A stretch of 64,000 nt of DNA, taken from the NCBI GenBank assembly GCA_028715055.1, contig JAQTLE010000004.1, forward strand, positions 1 through 64,000, read 5' to 3'. Below, piece by piece: positions 23,144 to 33,338 of this stretch. This DNA comes from Sulfurovaceae bacterium (GTDB taxonomy: Bacteria; Campylobacterota; Campylobacteria; Campylobacterales; Sulfurovaceae). Position 1 is the stretch's first letter, and every line of letters starts with the position of its first letter. Made by a program: the position numbers and the translations under genes. A model generated the notes under the pieces. The model had not been told where the DNA came from, searched no databases, and saw only the letters and a list, made by a program, of their open reading frames with translations.

Positions 23144-23613
23144 TGCAAGAAGTCAGAAGAGTTATATCAGCTATCGTTATGAATGAAAGCTCAGTATTGG
23201 CAAGGGTTTCCGGGCTTTTTGCCGGACGCGGCTACAATATAGAATCACTTACAGTTGCTCCGATCCCAAATAGTGATCTTTCGCGTATCACTATAGTTAC
23301 AAAAGGCAACCAAAGAATTATAGAACAAATTACAAAACAGCTTAATAAACTTATCTCTACGCTTAAAGTAATTGAGCATGAAGAGATGGTAGAAAAAGAG
23401 ATGGTGTTGATCAAGTTTCCGGCTAGTGAGCATCTCTCAGATATTCAAGCACTTTGCCATGCTTATAATGGCGGAATCGTAAATGCCGGTGAAAATATTA
23501 TAATAGCTATGGCTGCAGATGAATCTAAACGAATAGAACATTTTATAGAAGCATCACAAAGATACAATCCGCTTGAAATCGTACGAGGCGGCATTGTAGC
23601 CATAGAAAGGTAA
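23143..23613 (+). CDS. ilvH: Acetolactate synthase, small regulatory subunit
   Basis: The 156-residue protein starts with RRVISAIVMNESSVLARVSGLFAGRGYNIESLTV, an ACT domain that binds valine in characterised IlvH/IlvN proteins. The second half (FIEASQRYNPLEIVRGGIVAIER) activates the catalytic subunit. It overlaps ilvB by one base and is followed 6 bases later by lpxD, an order that is also found in Campylobacter. Family and partner are secure. Confidence 0.95.
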   Translation: MQEVRRVISAIVMNESSVLARVSGLFAGRGYNIESLTVAPIPNSDLSRITIVTKGNQRIIEQITKQLNKLISTLKVIEHEEMVEKEMVLIKFPASEHLSDIQALCHAYNGGIVNAGENIIIAMAADESKRIEHFIEASQRYNPLEIVRGGIVAIER

Positions 23614-23619
23614 GTGTAG

Positions 23620-24573
23620 ATGTTACTTAGTGATATCATAGATAATATTGGTCTGTCTTTTGATGGCATAGATAAAGAGATCGTCGGCATTCACACATTA
23701 AGTGAAGCCGGCTCTAACCAGCTTAGCTTTTTTAATAACGATAAATATAAAGATGAACTCTCATCTACAAAGGCCGGCGCAGTTCTAATCGAAGAGAAAT
23801 ATGCACATTTATTGCCGCAAAATACCATAGCTATTATAACAAATGAACCGTATCTTAAACTCGCCCTTGCATCAAAACTTTTTGCATATAAGTTATCTAC
23901 AAAAACCATTAAGCCTATTTTGGGCGATGAATGCGATATAGATAAAAGCGTGGTTTTTGGAACCAATGTAACAATAGGCGATCGTGTTACCATACTTGGC
24001 GGATGTTATATCGGAGATAATGTTACGATTGGTTCTGATACTTTGCTCCATCCAAATGTTACAATTTATCATCATACTATACTTGGTGACAAATGCATCA
24101 TACATAGCGGCACGGTGATCGGAAGCGATGGATTTGGATTTGCACATACGCGAATGGGAGAGCATGTCAAAATATATCAAAACGGCAATGTCATCATAGA
24201 AAATGATGTAGAAATAGGTGCTAATTGTACGATCGATAGAGCCGTATTTGGTAGCACTTTTATAAGAAATGGTACCAAGATGGATAATCTTATCCAAGTG
24301 GGTCATAATTGTGATATAGGTGCATATAGTATAATTACAGGTCAAGTGGGGCTATCTGGTTCTTCTATATTAGGAAGAAATGTTGTAATGGGCGGACAAA
24401 GCGCAACTACGGGGCATTTGAAGATCGGTGATTTTGCTACAATTGCAGGTAGAGGCGTAGCGACCAAATCGCTTGAAGGCGGTAAAACATATGGCGGCTT
24501 CCCTGCTATAGAGCATAGTGTTTGGCTGCGCTCGCAAGCAAAATTAGCATCCTTGCTCAAAAAATCAAAATAG
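23620..24573 (+). CDS. lpxD: UDP-3-O-acylglucosamine N-acyltransferase
   Basis: The 317-residue protein has the N-terminal uridine-binding domain (residues 1-95), then a left-handed beta-helix of hexapeptide repeats from about 105 ([18 protein letters not shown]). The catalytic region [11 protein letters not shown] and [14 protein letters not shown] contain the expected histidines. It transfers a second hydroxyacyl chain to UDP-3-acyl-glucosamine in lipid A synthesis. lpxC is also present in the window (49137), but lpxA and lpxB are not. It is the third gene of the ilvB-ilvH-lpxD run. Confidence 0.94.
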   Translation: MLLSDIIDNIGLSFDGIDKEIVGIHTLSEAGSNQLSFFNNDKYKDELSSTKAGAVLIEEKYAHLLPQNTIAIITNEPYLKLALASKLFAYKLSTKTIKPILGDECDIDKSVVFGTNVTIGDRVTILGGCYIGDNVTIGSDTLLHPNVTIYHHTILGDKCIIHSGTVIGSDGFGFAHTRMGEHVKIYQNGNVIIENDVEIGANCTIDRAVFGSTFIRNGTKMDNLIQVGHNCDIGAYSIITGQVGLSGSSILGRNVVMGGQSATTGHLKIGDFATIAGRGVATKSLEGGKTYGGFPAIEHSVWLRSQAKLASLLKKSK

Positions 24574-24576
24574 TGA

Positions 24577-24582
24577 TATAAT
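24577..24582 (+). promoter_or_regulatory. -10 box upstream of the 76-aa gene
   Basis: TGATATAAT (TATAAT at 24577-24582) begins just after the lpxD stop. With a transcription start near 24589, the ATG at 24605 behind GGAGC is a better start than the ATG at 24593. Confidence 0.5.
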
Positions 24583-24604
24583 ATTTTAAAAAATGGAGCA
24601 AACT

Positions 24605-24835
24605 ATGGGTCAAATAATTAGAATAATCCAAGAAATTGATCTAGAAGGTACAACCAATGGATGTATAACAGTAGGTATTATAGCTGAGCCATATGGGATA
24701 GAAAGCCAAAGCGTAGCAAGTATAGGCGTTGCACTTCAAGGTAGTGCAAACGAGCCTGATTGGAAGGTTCATATTCCAAAAGAGAACATTGATGCAGTAA
24801 TATCAGCATTGCAAGAGGCCAAAAAAAATTTATAA
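24605..24835 (+). CDS. Conserved-looking small protein of unknown function
   Basis: The 76-residue protein from MGQIIRIIQEIDLEG is chosen because GGAGC lies 5 bases before this ATG; the track starts 4 codons earlier. It contains beta strands and two helices (ITVGIIAEPYGIESQSVASIGVAL, and WKVHIPKENIDAVISALQEAKKNL), looks soluble and has no obvious catalytic motif. I do not recognise it. It has its own promoter-like -10 box and stands between lpxD and leuS, so its role cannot be deduced from operon partners. Confidence 0.65.
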   Translation: MGQIIRIIQEIDLEGTTNGCITVGIIAEPYGIESQSVASIGVALQGSANEPDWKVHIPKENIDAVISALQEAKKNL

Positions 24836-24878
24836 CAATCATAGCCAAAAACAATTTACCGCCTCTTTAGTCTCACTC

Positions 24879-24887
24879 TGGTATAAT
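24879..24887 (+). promoter_or_regulatory. Extended -10 promoter of the leuS operon
   Basis: TGGTATAAT lies 28 bases before the leuS ATG, with TTTGGAGTAAAG as the ribosome-binding site. It probably drives leuS-lptE-folC-M23-bactofilin-mfd, whose genes overlap or nearly abut. Confidence 0.6.
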
Positions 24888-24915
24888 CATTGATATTTTA
24901 TTTTTTGGAGTAAAG

Positions 24916-27369
24916 ATGAGTTACAGGCCTCATGATATAGAATCTAAATGGCAAAATTATTGGCTGGAGCATAAAAGTTTTGAACCAAGCGAAGATTTTA
25001 CATTAGATAAAAAATACATATTAAGTATGTTTCCATTTCCTAGTGGAAGACTTCATATGGGGCATGTAAGAAACTATACTCTAAGCGATACATTTGCTAG
25101 ATATTATCGTCAACAAGGTTTCAATGTACTTCATCCGATCGGTTTTGATAGCTTCGGCATGCCTGCAGAAAATGCAGCCATAAAGAACGGTTCTCATCCA
25201 AAAACATGGACTTATGATAATATAGATTATATGAAACGCGAGTTCGCTTCTTTGGGGTTCTCGTTTTCGCAAGACAGACAATTGGCCACTAGCGATGAAT
25301 TGTATACCAAATTCGAGCAAGGCTTCATCATTGACATGTATGAAAAAGGTTTGCTTTATCGCAAAGAAGGTCTTCTTAATTGGTGTCCGAATGATTTGAC
25401 AGTCCTAGCCAATGAACAAGTAGTAGATGGATGCTGTTGGAGATGTGATACGCCTATAGTCAAAAAAGAGATGAACCAATATTATTTCAAGATCACTCAG
25501 TATGCTGATGAGCTTCTAGAGGATCTCGCTAGTCTTGAAGGCGGTTGGCCTAAGCAAGTTCTCACTATGCAGGAAAATTGGATAGGAAAATCAAACGGCT
25601 TATCATTCGATCTGTTTTTTGATGAAGCAAGCAAAACAAAACTAAATAACAAATTTGATAGCTTTGATGTATTTACGACACGTCCTGATACGATTTACGG
25701 AGTATCTTATACTGCACTCGCGCCCGAACATCCGATAGTTTCATATATGATAGAAAATTCTCTTTTGAGTGAGGATGTGATCTCTCAAATACAAGAGATG
25801 AAAAACAGCTCATCGATAGATAGACAAAAAGAAAAAATCGGTGTGCCTTTAGGGATTTATGTTGTTCATCCTCTGACTGGAGAAAAAGTACCGGTTTGGG
25901 TGGCCAATTTCGTACTTATGGATTACGGCAGCGGTGCTGTGATGGCAGTACCTGCTCATGATGATAGAGATTTTGATTTTGCAAAGAAATACAACCTTCC
26001 TGTAAATGCTGTTATTAAGCCGCTTAGTGGTGAACTTAGCTTGGACCATGCTTATACGGAAGCCGGAATATTATTTAATTCAGCACAGTTTGACGGACTG
26101 AACTCTAAAGATGCTCAAGCTAAAATAATAGAATTTTTTGAGAATAAAAATATAGGCAAGAAAACTACCAATTACAAGTTGAAAGATTGGGGAGTGTCGC
26201 GTCAAAGATACTGGGGTGCTCCGATACCATTTGTGCATTGTGAATGTTGTGGGCTGGTAATGGAGAAAAAAGAAAATCTTCCTATCGCGCTGCCAGAAGA
26301 TATAGAGATAACAGGAGAGGGCAATCCTCTAGAAAAGCATCCTACCTGGAAATATTGCAAATGTCCAAAATGTGGAGGAGATGCGATTAGAGAAACAGAT
26401 ACTATGGATACATTTGTAGAGTCTAGTTGGTATTTTCTTCGTTTTTGCGCATCACCAAGCAATTGGTTGCAAGAACCGTTTTCTAAAGAACAATTAAAAT
26501 ATTGGATGGGGGTCGACCATTACATAGGTGGTATAGAACATGCCGTGTTGCATCTTTTGTATGCTAGATTTTTCACTAAAGTTTTTAGAGATCTGGGATA
26601 TTTGGATTTCGATGAGCCATTCGATAGACTTTTAACTCAAGGTATGGTATTAAAAGACGGTGCTAAAATGAGTAAATCCAAGGGAAATACAGTTGATCCT
26701 GATGCATTGATAGAACAATATGGTGCCGATACGGCTAGATTGTTTATACTTTTTGCTGCTCCTCCGACTCAAGAACTTGAATGGAATGATAGTGCAGTCG
26801 AAGGTGCATTTAAATTTATCAAGAGATTTTATGACAGAAGCGTCAATATTATTCCATGCGAAACAAAGCCGGTTATTGAGCATGATAAATTGTCAAAAGA
26901 TGAAAAATTTGCTAGAAAAAAAGTTTATGAGGCACTTGTCAGAGCAAATGATGTTTACAATGAAAGATATACCTTTAATACCATGATAGCCGGCGTAATG
27001 GAAGCCATGAATGCGCTTAATGCTCAGGACAATAAGAGTGTTTGGAGCGAAGGGTATTGGGTGCTTTGTTCAATCATGGAACCTGTCATTCCTCATGTAG
27101 TAAGCGAAATTAGCCAAAAATACTTTGGTCTTAAAAATCTCGCACCTCAAGATATAGTGAGTGAAGTTTTTGTAGCCGATAACATTACTTACGGCATCTC
27201 TATCAATGGCAAAAACAGAGGAGAAATAGAAGTGGCGCTGAGCGTTCCAAGCGAAGAAATCATATCGCTTGCCAAAGAAGCGGTAGCAAAATGGTTGGAT
27301 GGCATGAGCATAGTAAAAGAGATCGTTGTGCCCAATAAACTTGTAAATTTGGTAGTAAAACCATGCTGA
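24916..27369 (+). CDS. leuS: Leucyl-tRNA synthetase
   Basis: The 817-residue class I synthetase has the HIGH motif in [17 protein letters not shown] (about residue 38-52), the CP1 editing domain with [12 protein letters not shown] and [13 protein letters not shown], a zinc-type cluster (CKCPKCGG), and the KMSKS motif in [15 protein letters not shown]. It charges tRNA-Leu and hydrolyses mischarged products. The length matches bacterial LeuS. It is followed by lptE with a 7-base overlap, the same order as in Helicobacter pylori. Confidence 0.97.
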   Translation: MSYRPHDIESKWQNYWLEHKSFEPSEDFTLDKKYILSMFPFPSGRLHMGHVRNYTLSDTFARYYRQQGFNVLHPIGFDSFGMPAENAAIKNGSHPKTWTYDNIDYMKREFASLGFSFSQDRQLATSDELYTKFEQGFIIDMYEKGLLYRKEGLLNWCPNDLTVLANEQVVDGCCWRCDTPIVKKEMNQYYFKITQYADELLEDLASLEGGWPKQVLTMQENWIGKSNGLSFDLFFDEASKTKLNNKFDSFDVFTTRPDTIYGVSYTALAPEHPIVSYMIENSLLSEDVISQIQEMKNSSSIDRQKEKIGVPLGIYVVHPLTGEKVPVWVANFVLMDYGSGAVMAVPAHDDRDFDFAKKYNLPVNAVIKPLSGELSLDHAYTEAGILFNSAQFDGLNSKDAQAKIIEFFENKNIGKKTTNYKLKDWGVSRQRYWGAPIPFVHCECCGLVMEKKENLPIALPEDIEITGEGNPLEKHPTWKYCKCPKCGGDAIRETDTMDTFVESSWYFLRFCASPSNWLQEPFSKEQLKYWMGVDHYIGGIEHAVLHLLYARFFTKVFRDLGYLDFDEPFDRLLTQGMVLKDGAKMSKSKGNTVDPDALIEQYGADTARLFILFAAPPTQELEWNDSAVEGAFKFIKRFYDRSVNIIPCETKPVIEHDKLSKDEKFARKKVYEALVRANDVYNERYTFNTMIAGVMEAMNALNAQDNKSVWSEGYWVLCSIMEPVIPHVVSEISQKYFGLKNLAPQDIVSEVFVADNITYGISINGKNRGEIEVALSVPSEEIISLAKEAVAKWLDGMSIVKEIVVPNKLVNLVVKPC

Positions 27370-27875
27370 AAATATATAGATCTTTGATAACAGCTTTGTT
27401 TGTTTTGTGGTTAGCCGGATGCGGATATCAGCCATCGTCTCATATGGTAAAAAAAATATTTGATGACAGTGTTTATGTAGAGGTACAAATAGATCCGAGT
27501 GAGCCTGAAAATGCTCCTTATCTAGCAGATGAACTTAGAAGGGTCATAATAACAAGATTTAATGGCAACATTGCTCCAAAAGAGCAAGCAAACAATGTGA
27601 TCAAAGCTTCATATAAAGGCACTCAGTTCATACCATTGAGCTATGATAGATATGGATATACTACTCGTTATCAAACTATAGTCAATGTAGAATTTACCAT
27701 AATTACCAAAACAGGTAAAAAAATTGTAAAAACTATTACAACAACAGATGAAGCAGGTATAAGCGAAAGCGCTTTACAAACATCAACCATGAGAATAGCT
27801 TCTATTAAGAATGGATTGGAAAAAGCTGTCGATGCATTTATGGCATATGTCAGTGCCAAGGGCGCAATCGAATAA
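27363..27875 (+). CDS. lptE: LPS-assembly lipoprotein LptE-like
   Basis: The 170-residue protein has a signal peptide ending in the lipobox LAGC at about Cys 20 ([12 protein letters not shown]), where GYxP after the cysteine is typical of LptE. The rest is a mixed alpha/beta fold with [20 protein letters not shown]. LptE plugs LptD in the outer membrane and helps insert lipopolysaccharide. The family is divergent, so position next to leuS (as in Helicobacter and in gammaproteobacteria) is the strongest evidence. It overlaps leuS by 7 bases and folC by 1. Confidence 0.8.
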   Translation: MLKIYRSLITALFVLWLAGCGYQPSSHMVKKIFDDSVYVEVQIDPSEPENAPYLADELRRVIITRFNGNIAPKEQANNVIKASYKGTQFIPLSYDRYGYTTRYQTIVNVEFTIITKTGKKIVKTITTTDEAGISESALQTSTMRIASIKNGLEKAVDAFMAYVSAKGAIE

Positions 27876-29029
27876 TGAATCCCAAACTCGATCTGTTACT
27901 TAGCACAAAACCTTTATATTATAAGCACATAGATTATAAACGTATAGGTTATGCTTTTGATATCATTGCTCCTCATATAAAAATACCAAAAGTGATACAT
28001 ATAGTAGGAACAAACGGCAAAGGAAGTACAGGACGCATGATGGCTCACATGCTATTTAATAGCGGATTTAACGTGGGCCATTACTCTTCACCTCATATAT
28101 TAAAATTCAATGAAAGATTTTGGTTAAACGGCATTGATTGCACTGATGAGTTATTGCAAGATGCACATGAACGTCTTTATATGATTTTGGGTAAGGAACA
28201 AAGTGATGGCCTAAGTTATTTTGAATATACCACATTGCTGGCACTTTTTGTTTTTGAAAAGTGTGATTATATAGTTCTTGAAGCAGGAATGGGTGGAGAG
28301 TATGATGCGACAAATGTAGCGCCTAAAGTATTGAGCATAATAACTCCAATTGATTTAGATCATCAAGCATTTTTAGGATATAATATAAACGGTATTGCAA
28401 ATACGAAATTAAAAAGTATTGATAAATTGGCAATTATTGCTCCTCAAATACACCCAGAAGTTATAGATATAGCAAATGAGATAGCATTAAAAAAAGATGC
28501 CAAAATATATTGTGTTACAAGAAAAACTTCATCGCAAATTTATGCGATAGAGCAAATTGCCAAAGAAAATCTATGGGGAGATTTTCTGATAGACAATGCT
28601 ATCACAGCATGCAAAGCACTTGATGTGCTTGGTGTTGCATATGATGTGCTTAGTTTAAAGACATGGACTATGATGGGTAGATATTTTCCTTATGCTGCCA
28701 ATATTCATATAGATGTGGGGCATAATCTATTGGCTGCAAAAGCAATATATAAATTAATAGATCGTCGGGTAAATCTTATCTATAATACATTGGAAGATAA
28801 GCCATACAAAGAAATATTGGAATTATTAAAACCAAAAATTCATAAGCTTTGGATCATAAATATAGATTCGCCTAGAGCATTACCCATTAAAACTTTAGAA
28901 AATACACTCAAAGAACTTGATATTACTTATGATTTTTTCAAAGGAATAATCGATACAAAACAAGAATATTTGGTTTTTGGTTCGTTTAGTGTAGCTGAAG
29001 CATTTTTAAAATACGAAGAATCAAAATGA
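27875..29029 (+). CDS. folC: Dihydrofolate synthase / folylpolyglutamate synthase
   Basis: The 384-residue Mur-ligase-type enzyme carries the P-loop VGTNGKGSTGRMMAHML near residue 45, the SSPHILKFNERFWLNG folate loop, and EAGMGGEYDATNV for the central domain. It adds glutamate to dihydropteroate and folates using ATP. It is somewhat short in its C-terminal domain compared with the 420-440 residues of E. coli FolC, as in other Campylobacterota. The start is a TAATG overlap with lptE and its end overlaps the M23 peptidase by 4 bases. Confidence 0.92.
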   Translation: MNPKLDLLLSTKPLYYKHIDYKRIGYAFDIIAPHIKIPKVIHIVGTNGKGSTGRMMAHMLFNSGFNVGHYSSPHILKFNERFWLNGIDCTDELLQDAHERLYMILGKEQSDGLSYFEYTTLLALFVFEKCDYIVLEAGMGGEYDATNVAPKVLSIITPIDLDHQAFLGYNINGIANTKLKSIDKLAIIAPQIHPEVIDIANEIALKKDAKIYCVTRKTSSQIYAIEQIAKENLWGDFLIDNAITACKALDVLGVAYDVLSLKTWTMMGRYFPYAANIHIDVGHNLLAAKAIYKLIDRRVNLIYNTLEDKPYKEILELLKPKIHKLWIINIDSPRALPIKTLENTLKELDITYDFFKGIIDTKQEYLVFGSFSVAEAFLKYEESK

Positions 29030-29904
29030 AACATAGAATTATAATTTCAATCTCTGATATAAGAGGTACCAGGTCATATAGCATATCTAAGCTATTTAGA
29101 AGATTTATTTTTTGGATTATTGGATTTATTGTTTTTACTGCAGTTATTGGGGCTATTATTGTACCTATTTTGACAAATAAAATTATGGAATTGGCAACTC
29201 AAAATGAAATTTATCAGCATGATCTAGAAAATAAAATAGCAGATTATGAAAAATTGGGCGATAAATTTGAAGCTTTACAAGAAAAAATTACCGCCTATGA
29301 AAAAATGAGTAATCCGCCGCCGGTAATAAAACAAGAAACTATTCTTGCTTCAAAAAAAGTACTTACGCCAGAAGAAAGATTGGCTAGTTTAAAAAATATT
29401 TTAGAGCTAAAAAGATTTGTATTACAGCATATTCCAAATGGCTCTCCAATAGGAAGAGCAAGAATAGTATCCAGTTTTGGATATAGGGTCCATCCGATAT
29501 TTAGAATTAAGAAAATGCATCTTGGTGTTGATTTGCAAGCCAATGTTGGAACACCTGTTTATGCCGCTGCCAACGGGATAGTCACTAGGGTAGTAGATAG
29601 AGATGTCGGAGGATATGGTAAGCTAATAGTAATTAGGCACAAGTACGGCTTTGGTACAGCATATGCGCATCTATCCAAGGCAAAAGTAGATATCGGTGAT
29701 ATTGTCAAAAAAGGTCAATTGATCGCATTGAGTGGCAATACCGGCACTTCAACAGGACCGCATCTACACTATGAAGTACACTATAAAGGGAATGCTATAA
29801 ACCCTAGTCCGTTTATTAGTTGGAGTATGGTAAACTACAATAAAATATTTAAACAACAAAAGGATATTCCATGGGAATCTTTGGTAAAAAGAATTCAAAG
29901 TTAA
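29026..29904 (+). CDS. M23 (LytM) peptidoglycan endopeptidase, Csd1/Csd2-like cell-shape protein
   Basis: The 292-residue protein has one N-terminal membrane anchor (about residues 24-47), a coiled coil (50-92) and a C-terminal LytM domain. Zinc ligands are present in KMHLGVDLQA (HxxxD) and GPHLHYEVH (HxH), so it should be active as a DD-endopeptidase in the periplasm. In Helicobacter this position is held by two genes, csd2 and csd1, followed by ccmA; here there is a single gene. It overlaps the bactofilin gene by 34 bases, indicating coupling. A role in cell curvature is inferred from this context. Confidence 0.88.
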   Translation: MKHRIIISISDIRGTRSYSISKLFRRFIFWIIGFIVFTAVIGAIIVPILTNKIMELATQNEIYQHDLENKIADYEKLGDKFEALQEKITAYEKMSNPPPVIKQETILASKKVLTPEERLASLKNILELKRFVLQHIPNGSPIGRARIVSSFGYRVHPIFRIKKMHLGVDLQANVGTPVYAAANGIVTRVVDRDVGGYGKLIVIRHKYGFGTAYAHLSKAKVDIGDIVKKGQLIALSGNTGTSTGPHLHYEVHYKGNAINPSPFISWSMVNYNKIFKQQKDIPWESLVKRIQS

Positions 29905-30320
29905 GCTCATACAATGCAACAATAATAGCTGATGATTGTAATATAGTAGGCGGTATTACATCTCAAAGCGATGTTGTTATAAACGGAAAATTTGAGGGCG
30001 TTATATCATCAAATCAAACCATAACAGTAGGGGAAAAGGGAGAGTTATACGGAGAGGTCAAAACAGATACTATCGTCATAGGCGGACTGGTTGATGGTAT
30101 TATTGATGCGACCATGATTCATATACTTTCCACAGGCAAGGCAGTAGGTCAATTGATATATTCAAAGATCACCATAGAAGAGAATGGCTTCTTTGATGGG
30201 AAAACTGCAGTAAAAGGAAACTCTCTTCAAAGTCGATATACCGAAATAGAAAATAAGTACCATAATCTTATCGATACTAAAATAGTTCATACCGACATTC
30301 CTCATGAAAATCACAAATAG
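29871..30320 (+). CDS. ccmA: Bactofilin (CcmA-like)
   Basis: The 149-residue protein consists of a short N-terminal tail (MGIFGKKNSKLSSYNA) and a right-handed beta-helix bactofilin domain (about residues 17-125) with regular hydrophobic strands: TIIADDCNIVGGITSQSDVVINGKFEGVI, TVGEKGELYGEV, TIVIGGLVDGII. Bactofilins polymerise into filaments without nucleotide and organise cell-wall enzymes. Its start lies inside the M23 gene, the partner it likely positions. The gene order M23-bactofilin-mfd matches Helicobacter. Confidence 0.92.
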   Translation: MGIFGKKNSKLSSYNATIIADDCNIVGGITSQSDVVINGKFEGVISSNQTITVGEKGELYGEVKTDTIVIGGLVDGIIDATMIHILSTGKAVGQLIYSKITIEENGFFDGKTAVKGNSLQSRYTEIENKYHNLIDTKIVHTDIPHENHK

Positions 30321-30337
30321 GAAATATTGCCAATTTT

Positions 30338-33277
30338 ATGTATTCTAGTGCCATTTATGATTTTCTAATCTCTTTACCAAAGAGACAAAATTCTCCTCTG
30401 GTACTATTGTGTAATGATGATAAAGAAGCGTTACAGATAAGCCACATAGCTGCCCTAGCTCATATTGATGCATTTGTATTGCCGTCTCTTCGTATATCTT
30501 TAGGCGAAGACCTGCGTCCATACCAAGAAGAGCTAGGCAGTTTGCTTGTACAGCTCGATTCATATTATCGTTCAAATAATCCAAAAGTACTTATTGTTCC
30601 GGCTCGTACACTTATATTACCTTTTCCAAAACAAGATTATTTTGACATTTTTACTATAGCTTTTGGGGACAAGGTAAGTTCTTCTGCAAAAGAGATATTT
30701 TATAGTTGGGGTTATCATTTTGTAGATATCGTTACAGGCAAGGGCGAAGTTTCTTTTCGAGGCGATATACTAGATGTCTATCCTCTTGATGCTGATATGC
30801 CTTATCGTATATCTCTTTTTGGAGATGAAGTAGAAAGCATTAGAAGATTTGATGTATCGACTCAAAAAAGCAATAAAGATGAACTCGAAGAGATAGTGAT
30901 CCATCCTGCATTTTTGGCACTTAATTCTACGCAGTATGAGGCTTTAAAAAATAGAGCCCAGACAGTCTCATATGAAACATTCGTAAAAGATATAGATTCC
31001 ATGGGTTGGTGGGTATTGGATGATCTGGGCTATAAACCGTTAGATGTTTTTCAACCTATTGCTATGACGCATTTGGATGAAGAAATTAGTTTGGAAAATA
31101 TCCAAATCGTATCCGAATCAAAAAAATACCGTGATATAGAAGTAACTGATATAAATAAACTTCTTGCTACTCACAAAGAAAAGAAAATCACGGTAATTGC
31201 AAAGAATGAGAGTGTTGTTCGTGGCAGCATGCTTGATTCATTTGATGGATTAAATTTTGTTTATCAAGACGGTATCATAAATATTTTAAGTTCTGACGAG
31301 CTGATAGTTTCATTAAATACACCCATAAAGCCAAAAAGAGTAAAAAAAAGCATACTTGTTCTTGATGAATTAAAGCCTGGGGAATATGTAGTACATGAAA
31401 CACACGGTGTCGGTCTTTTCAAAGCCATAGAAAAGCGGGAAGTTTTAGGCGCAGTACGTGAGTTTGTAGTTATTGCATATCAAAATGAAGATTTGCTTTT
31501 GGTTCCCGTGGAAAACCTGGATGTTATTGACAGGTATGTAGCCGAAGGCGGGGCATTACCGGCTATCGATAGACTGGGCAAGATGAGCTTTAGAAATCTC
31601 AAAGAAAAAGTTAGAGAGAAATTATTTGCCATTGCTTCAGACATAGTTAATTTATCGGCCAAACGGCATCTTTCTAAAGGTATTAAAATCACGCTTGACG
31701 GGTCATTGTATGCTGACTTTATGAACAAGGCAGGTTTTATTCATACCGAAGATCAAGAAGAGGCGATCAGTTCTATACTAGCAGAGATGTCAAGCGGACA
31801 AATGATGGACAGATTGCTTAGTGCGGATGTTGGATTTGGCAAAACTGAAGTGGCAATGTGCGCGATATTCGCGGTTGTTAAAAGCGGTTATCAAGCTTGT
31901 ATGATAGCCCCGACCACATTACTTAGTTCTCAACATTTCAAAAGTCTAAAAGAAAGATTATCCCCATATGGTATAAGTGTTGCAAAACTCGATAGATTTT
32001 GCACTTCCAAAGAAAAAAATGCGACCATCAAGGGACTTAAAGAAGGAGTTATAGATGTGGTTGTGGGGACCCATGCTCTTCTGGGGGCTGAATTTGAACG
32101 ACTAGCCCTTGTCGTAATAGATGAAGAACATAAGTTCGGTGTCAAACAAAAAGAGAGCCTCAAAGAGATGGCTAGCAATGTGCATCTGCTCAGTATGAGC
32201 GCTACGCCTATCCCAAGAAGCCTTAATCTGGCACTATCAAGTGTAAAAACGTTTAGCGAGATTCTTACTCCTCCTTTGGAGCGTGTAGGAGTGCGTACAT
32301 TTGTCAAGAGTTATGATGAGAAACTTTTAAAAGAAGCATTTTTGCGAGAGATCAGAAGAGGCGGACAGATATTTTATGTATATAATTCCATTGCATCTAT
32401 AGACTCAAAAAAGAAAGAATTGCTTAATATTTTACCAAGTTTGCGTATAGCAGTTCTTCATTCTCAAATAAGCGCCAAAGAAACAGAAGATGAGATGATG
32501 AAATTCGAAGCAGGTGAATATGATGTGTTGCTTTCAACTTCTATAGTAGAATCAGGAATACATATGCCGCATGCCAACACTATGATAGTTGACGGTGCAG
32601 AGAATTTCGGGATGGCTGATCTCCATCAACTCAGGGGTAGAGTGGGGCGTGGAGCAAAAGAAGGATATTGTTATTTCGTAGTAGCAGACAAAATGAGACT
32701 CACTGACCTTGCTAAACGTCGGCTTCTTGCTCTTGAGTCGCATTCTGATCTTGGCAGTGGAGCAGTGCTTGCATTCCATGATCTGGAGATCAGGGGTGGC
32801 GGCAATATCATCGGAGAAGCCCAAAGCGGACATATAAAACAGATAGGATACGGATTGTATCTAAGAATGTTGGAAGAGGCCATCAAACAACTTAGTGGCA
32901 TTCAACAAGAAAAAAGAAAAAGCGTTGAGGTCAAACTGGCAGTTGATGCTTATCTGAATGAAGAACTTATCAGTGAAGATAGACTTAGACTTGAGCTTTA
33001 TCGCAGACTTGCACTTAGTGAAAATATAGGTGATGTATATGAAATTGCCAGCGAAATAGAAGATAGATTTGGAAGACTTGATACTATGAGTAGACAATTT
33101 ATAGATATTATGGCTATTAAATTGCTAGCAAGCAAAAAAGGTATATCAAAAGTCTCTAGTTACGGAGAAAATGTATTTATAGAGTTTGAAGACGAAAATA
33201 AAGCCAGACTAACTCTAAAATCCCCTAGCAAAGATGACGATGATATCATAGCCACTGCTTTTGGATATTTGAGATAG
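30338..33277 (+). CDS. mfd: Transcription-repair coupling factor
   Basis: The 979-residue protein has an N-terminal UvrB-like half, an RNA-polymerase-interacting domain (LKPGEYVVHETHGVGLFKAIEKREV) and a RecG-like helicase: Walker A in DVGFGKTEVAMCAIF, Walker B DEEH in VVIDEEHKFGVKQ, and QLRGRVGRG in motif VI. A TRCF domain ends the protein. It removes stalled RNA polymerase and recruits UvrA. It is shorter than E. coli Mfd (1148), as expected for Campylobacterota. It closes the leuS operon. Confidence 0.96.
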   Translation: MYSSAIYDFLISLPKRQNSPLVLLCNDDKEALQISHIAALAHIDAFVLPSLRISLGEDLRPYQEELGSLLVQLDSYYRSNNPKVLIVPARTLILPFPKQDYFDIFTIAFGDKVSSSAKEIFYSWGYHFVDIVTGKGEVSFRGDILDVYPLDADMPYRISLFGDEVESIRRFDVSTQKSNKDELEEIVIHPAFLALNSTQYEALKNRAQTVSYETFVKDIDSMGWWVLDDLGYKPLDVFQPIAMTHLDEEISLENIQIVSESKKYRDIEVTDINKLLATHKEKKITVIAKNESVVRGSMLDSFDGLNFVYQDGIINILSSDELIVSLNTPIKPKRVKKSILVLDELKPGEYVVHETHGVGLFKAIEKREVLGAVREFVVIAYQNEDLLLVPVENLDVIDRYVAEGGALPAIDRLGKMSFRNLKEKVREKLFAIASDIVNLSAKRHLSKGIKITLDGSLYADFMNKAGFIHTEDQEEAISSILAEMSSGQMMDRLLSADVGFGKTEVAMCAIFAVVKSGYQACMIAPTTLLSSQHFKSLKERLSPYGISVAKLDRFCTSKEKNATIKGLKEGVIDVVVGTHALLGAEFERLALVVIDEEHKFGVKQKESLKEMASNVHLLSMSATPIPRSLNLALSSVKTFSEILTPPLERVGVRTFVKSYDEKLLKEAFLREIRRGGQIFYVYNSIASIDSKKKELLNILPSLRIAVLHSQISAKETEDEMMKFEAGEYDVLLSTSIVESGIHMPHANTMIVDGAENFGMADLHQLRGRVGRGAKEGYCYFVVADKMRLTDLAKRRLLALESHSDLGSGAVLAFHDLEIRGGGNIIGEAQSGHIKQIGYGLYLRMLEEAIKQLSGIQQEKRKSVEVKLAVDAYLNEELISEDRLRLELYRRLALSENIGDVYEIASEIEDRFGRLDTMSRQFIDIMAIKLLASKKGISKVSSYGENVFIEFEDENKARLTLKSPSKDDDDIIATAFGYLR

Positions 33278-33338
33278 TTAATTTTCTATTAAATTCAAAA
33301 CTATATACTTATATCAACATTTATACAGGGGAGATCAA

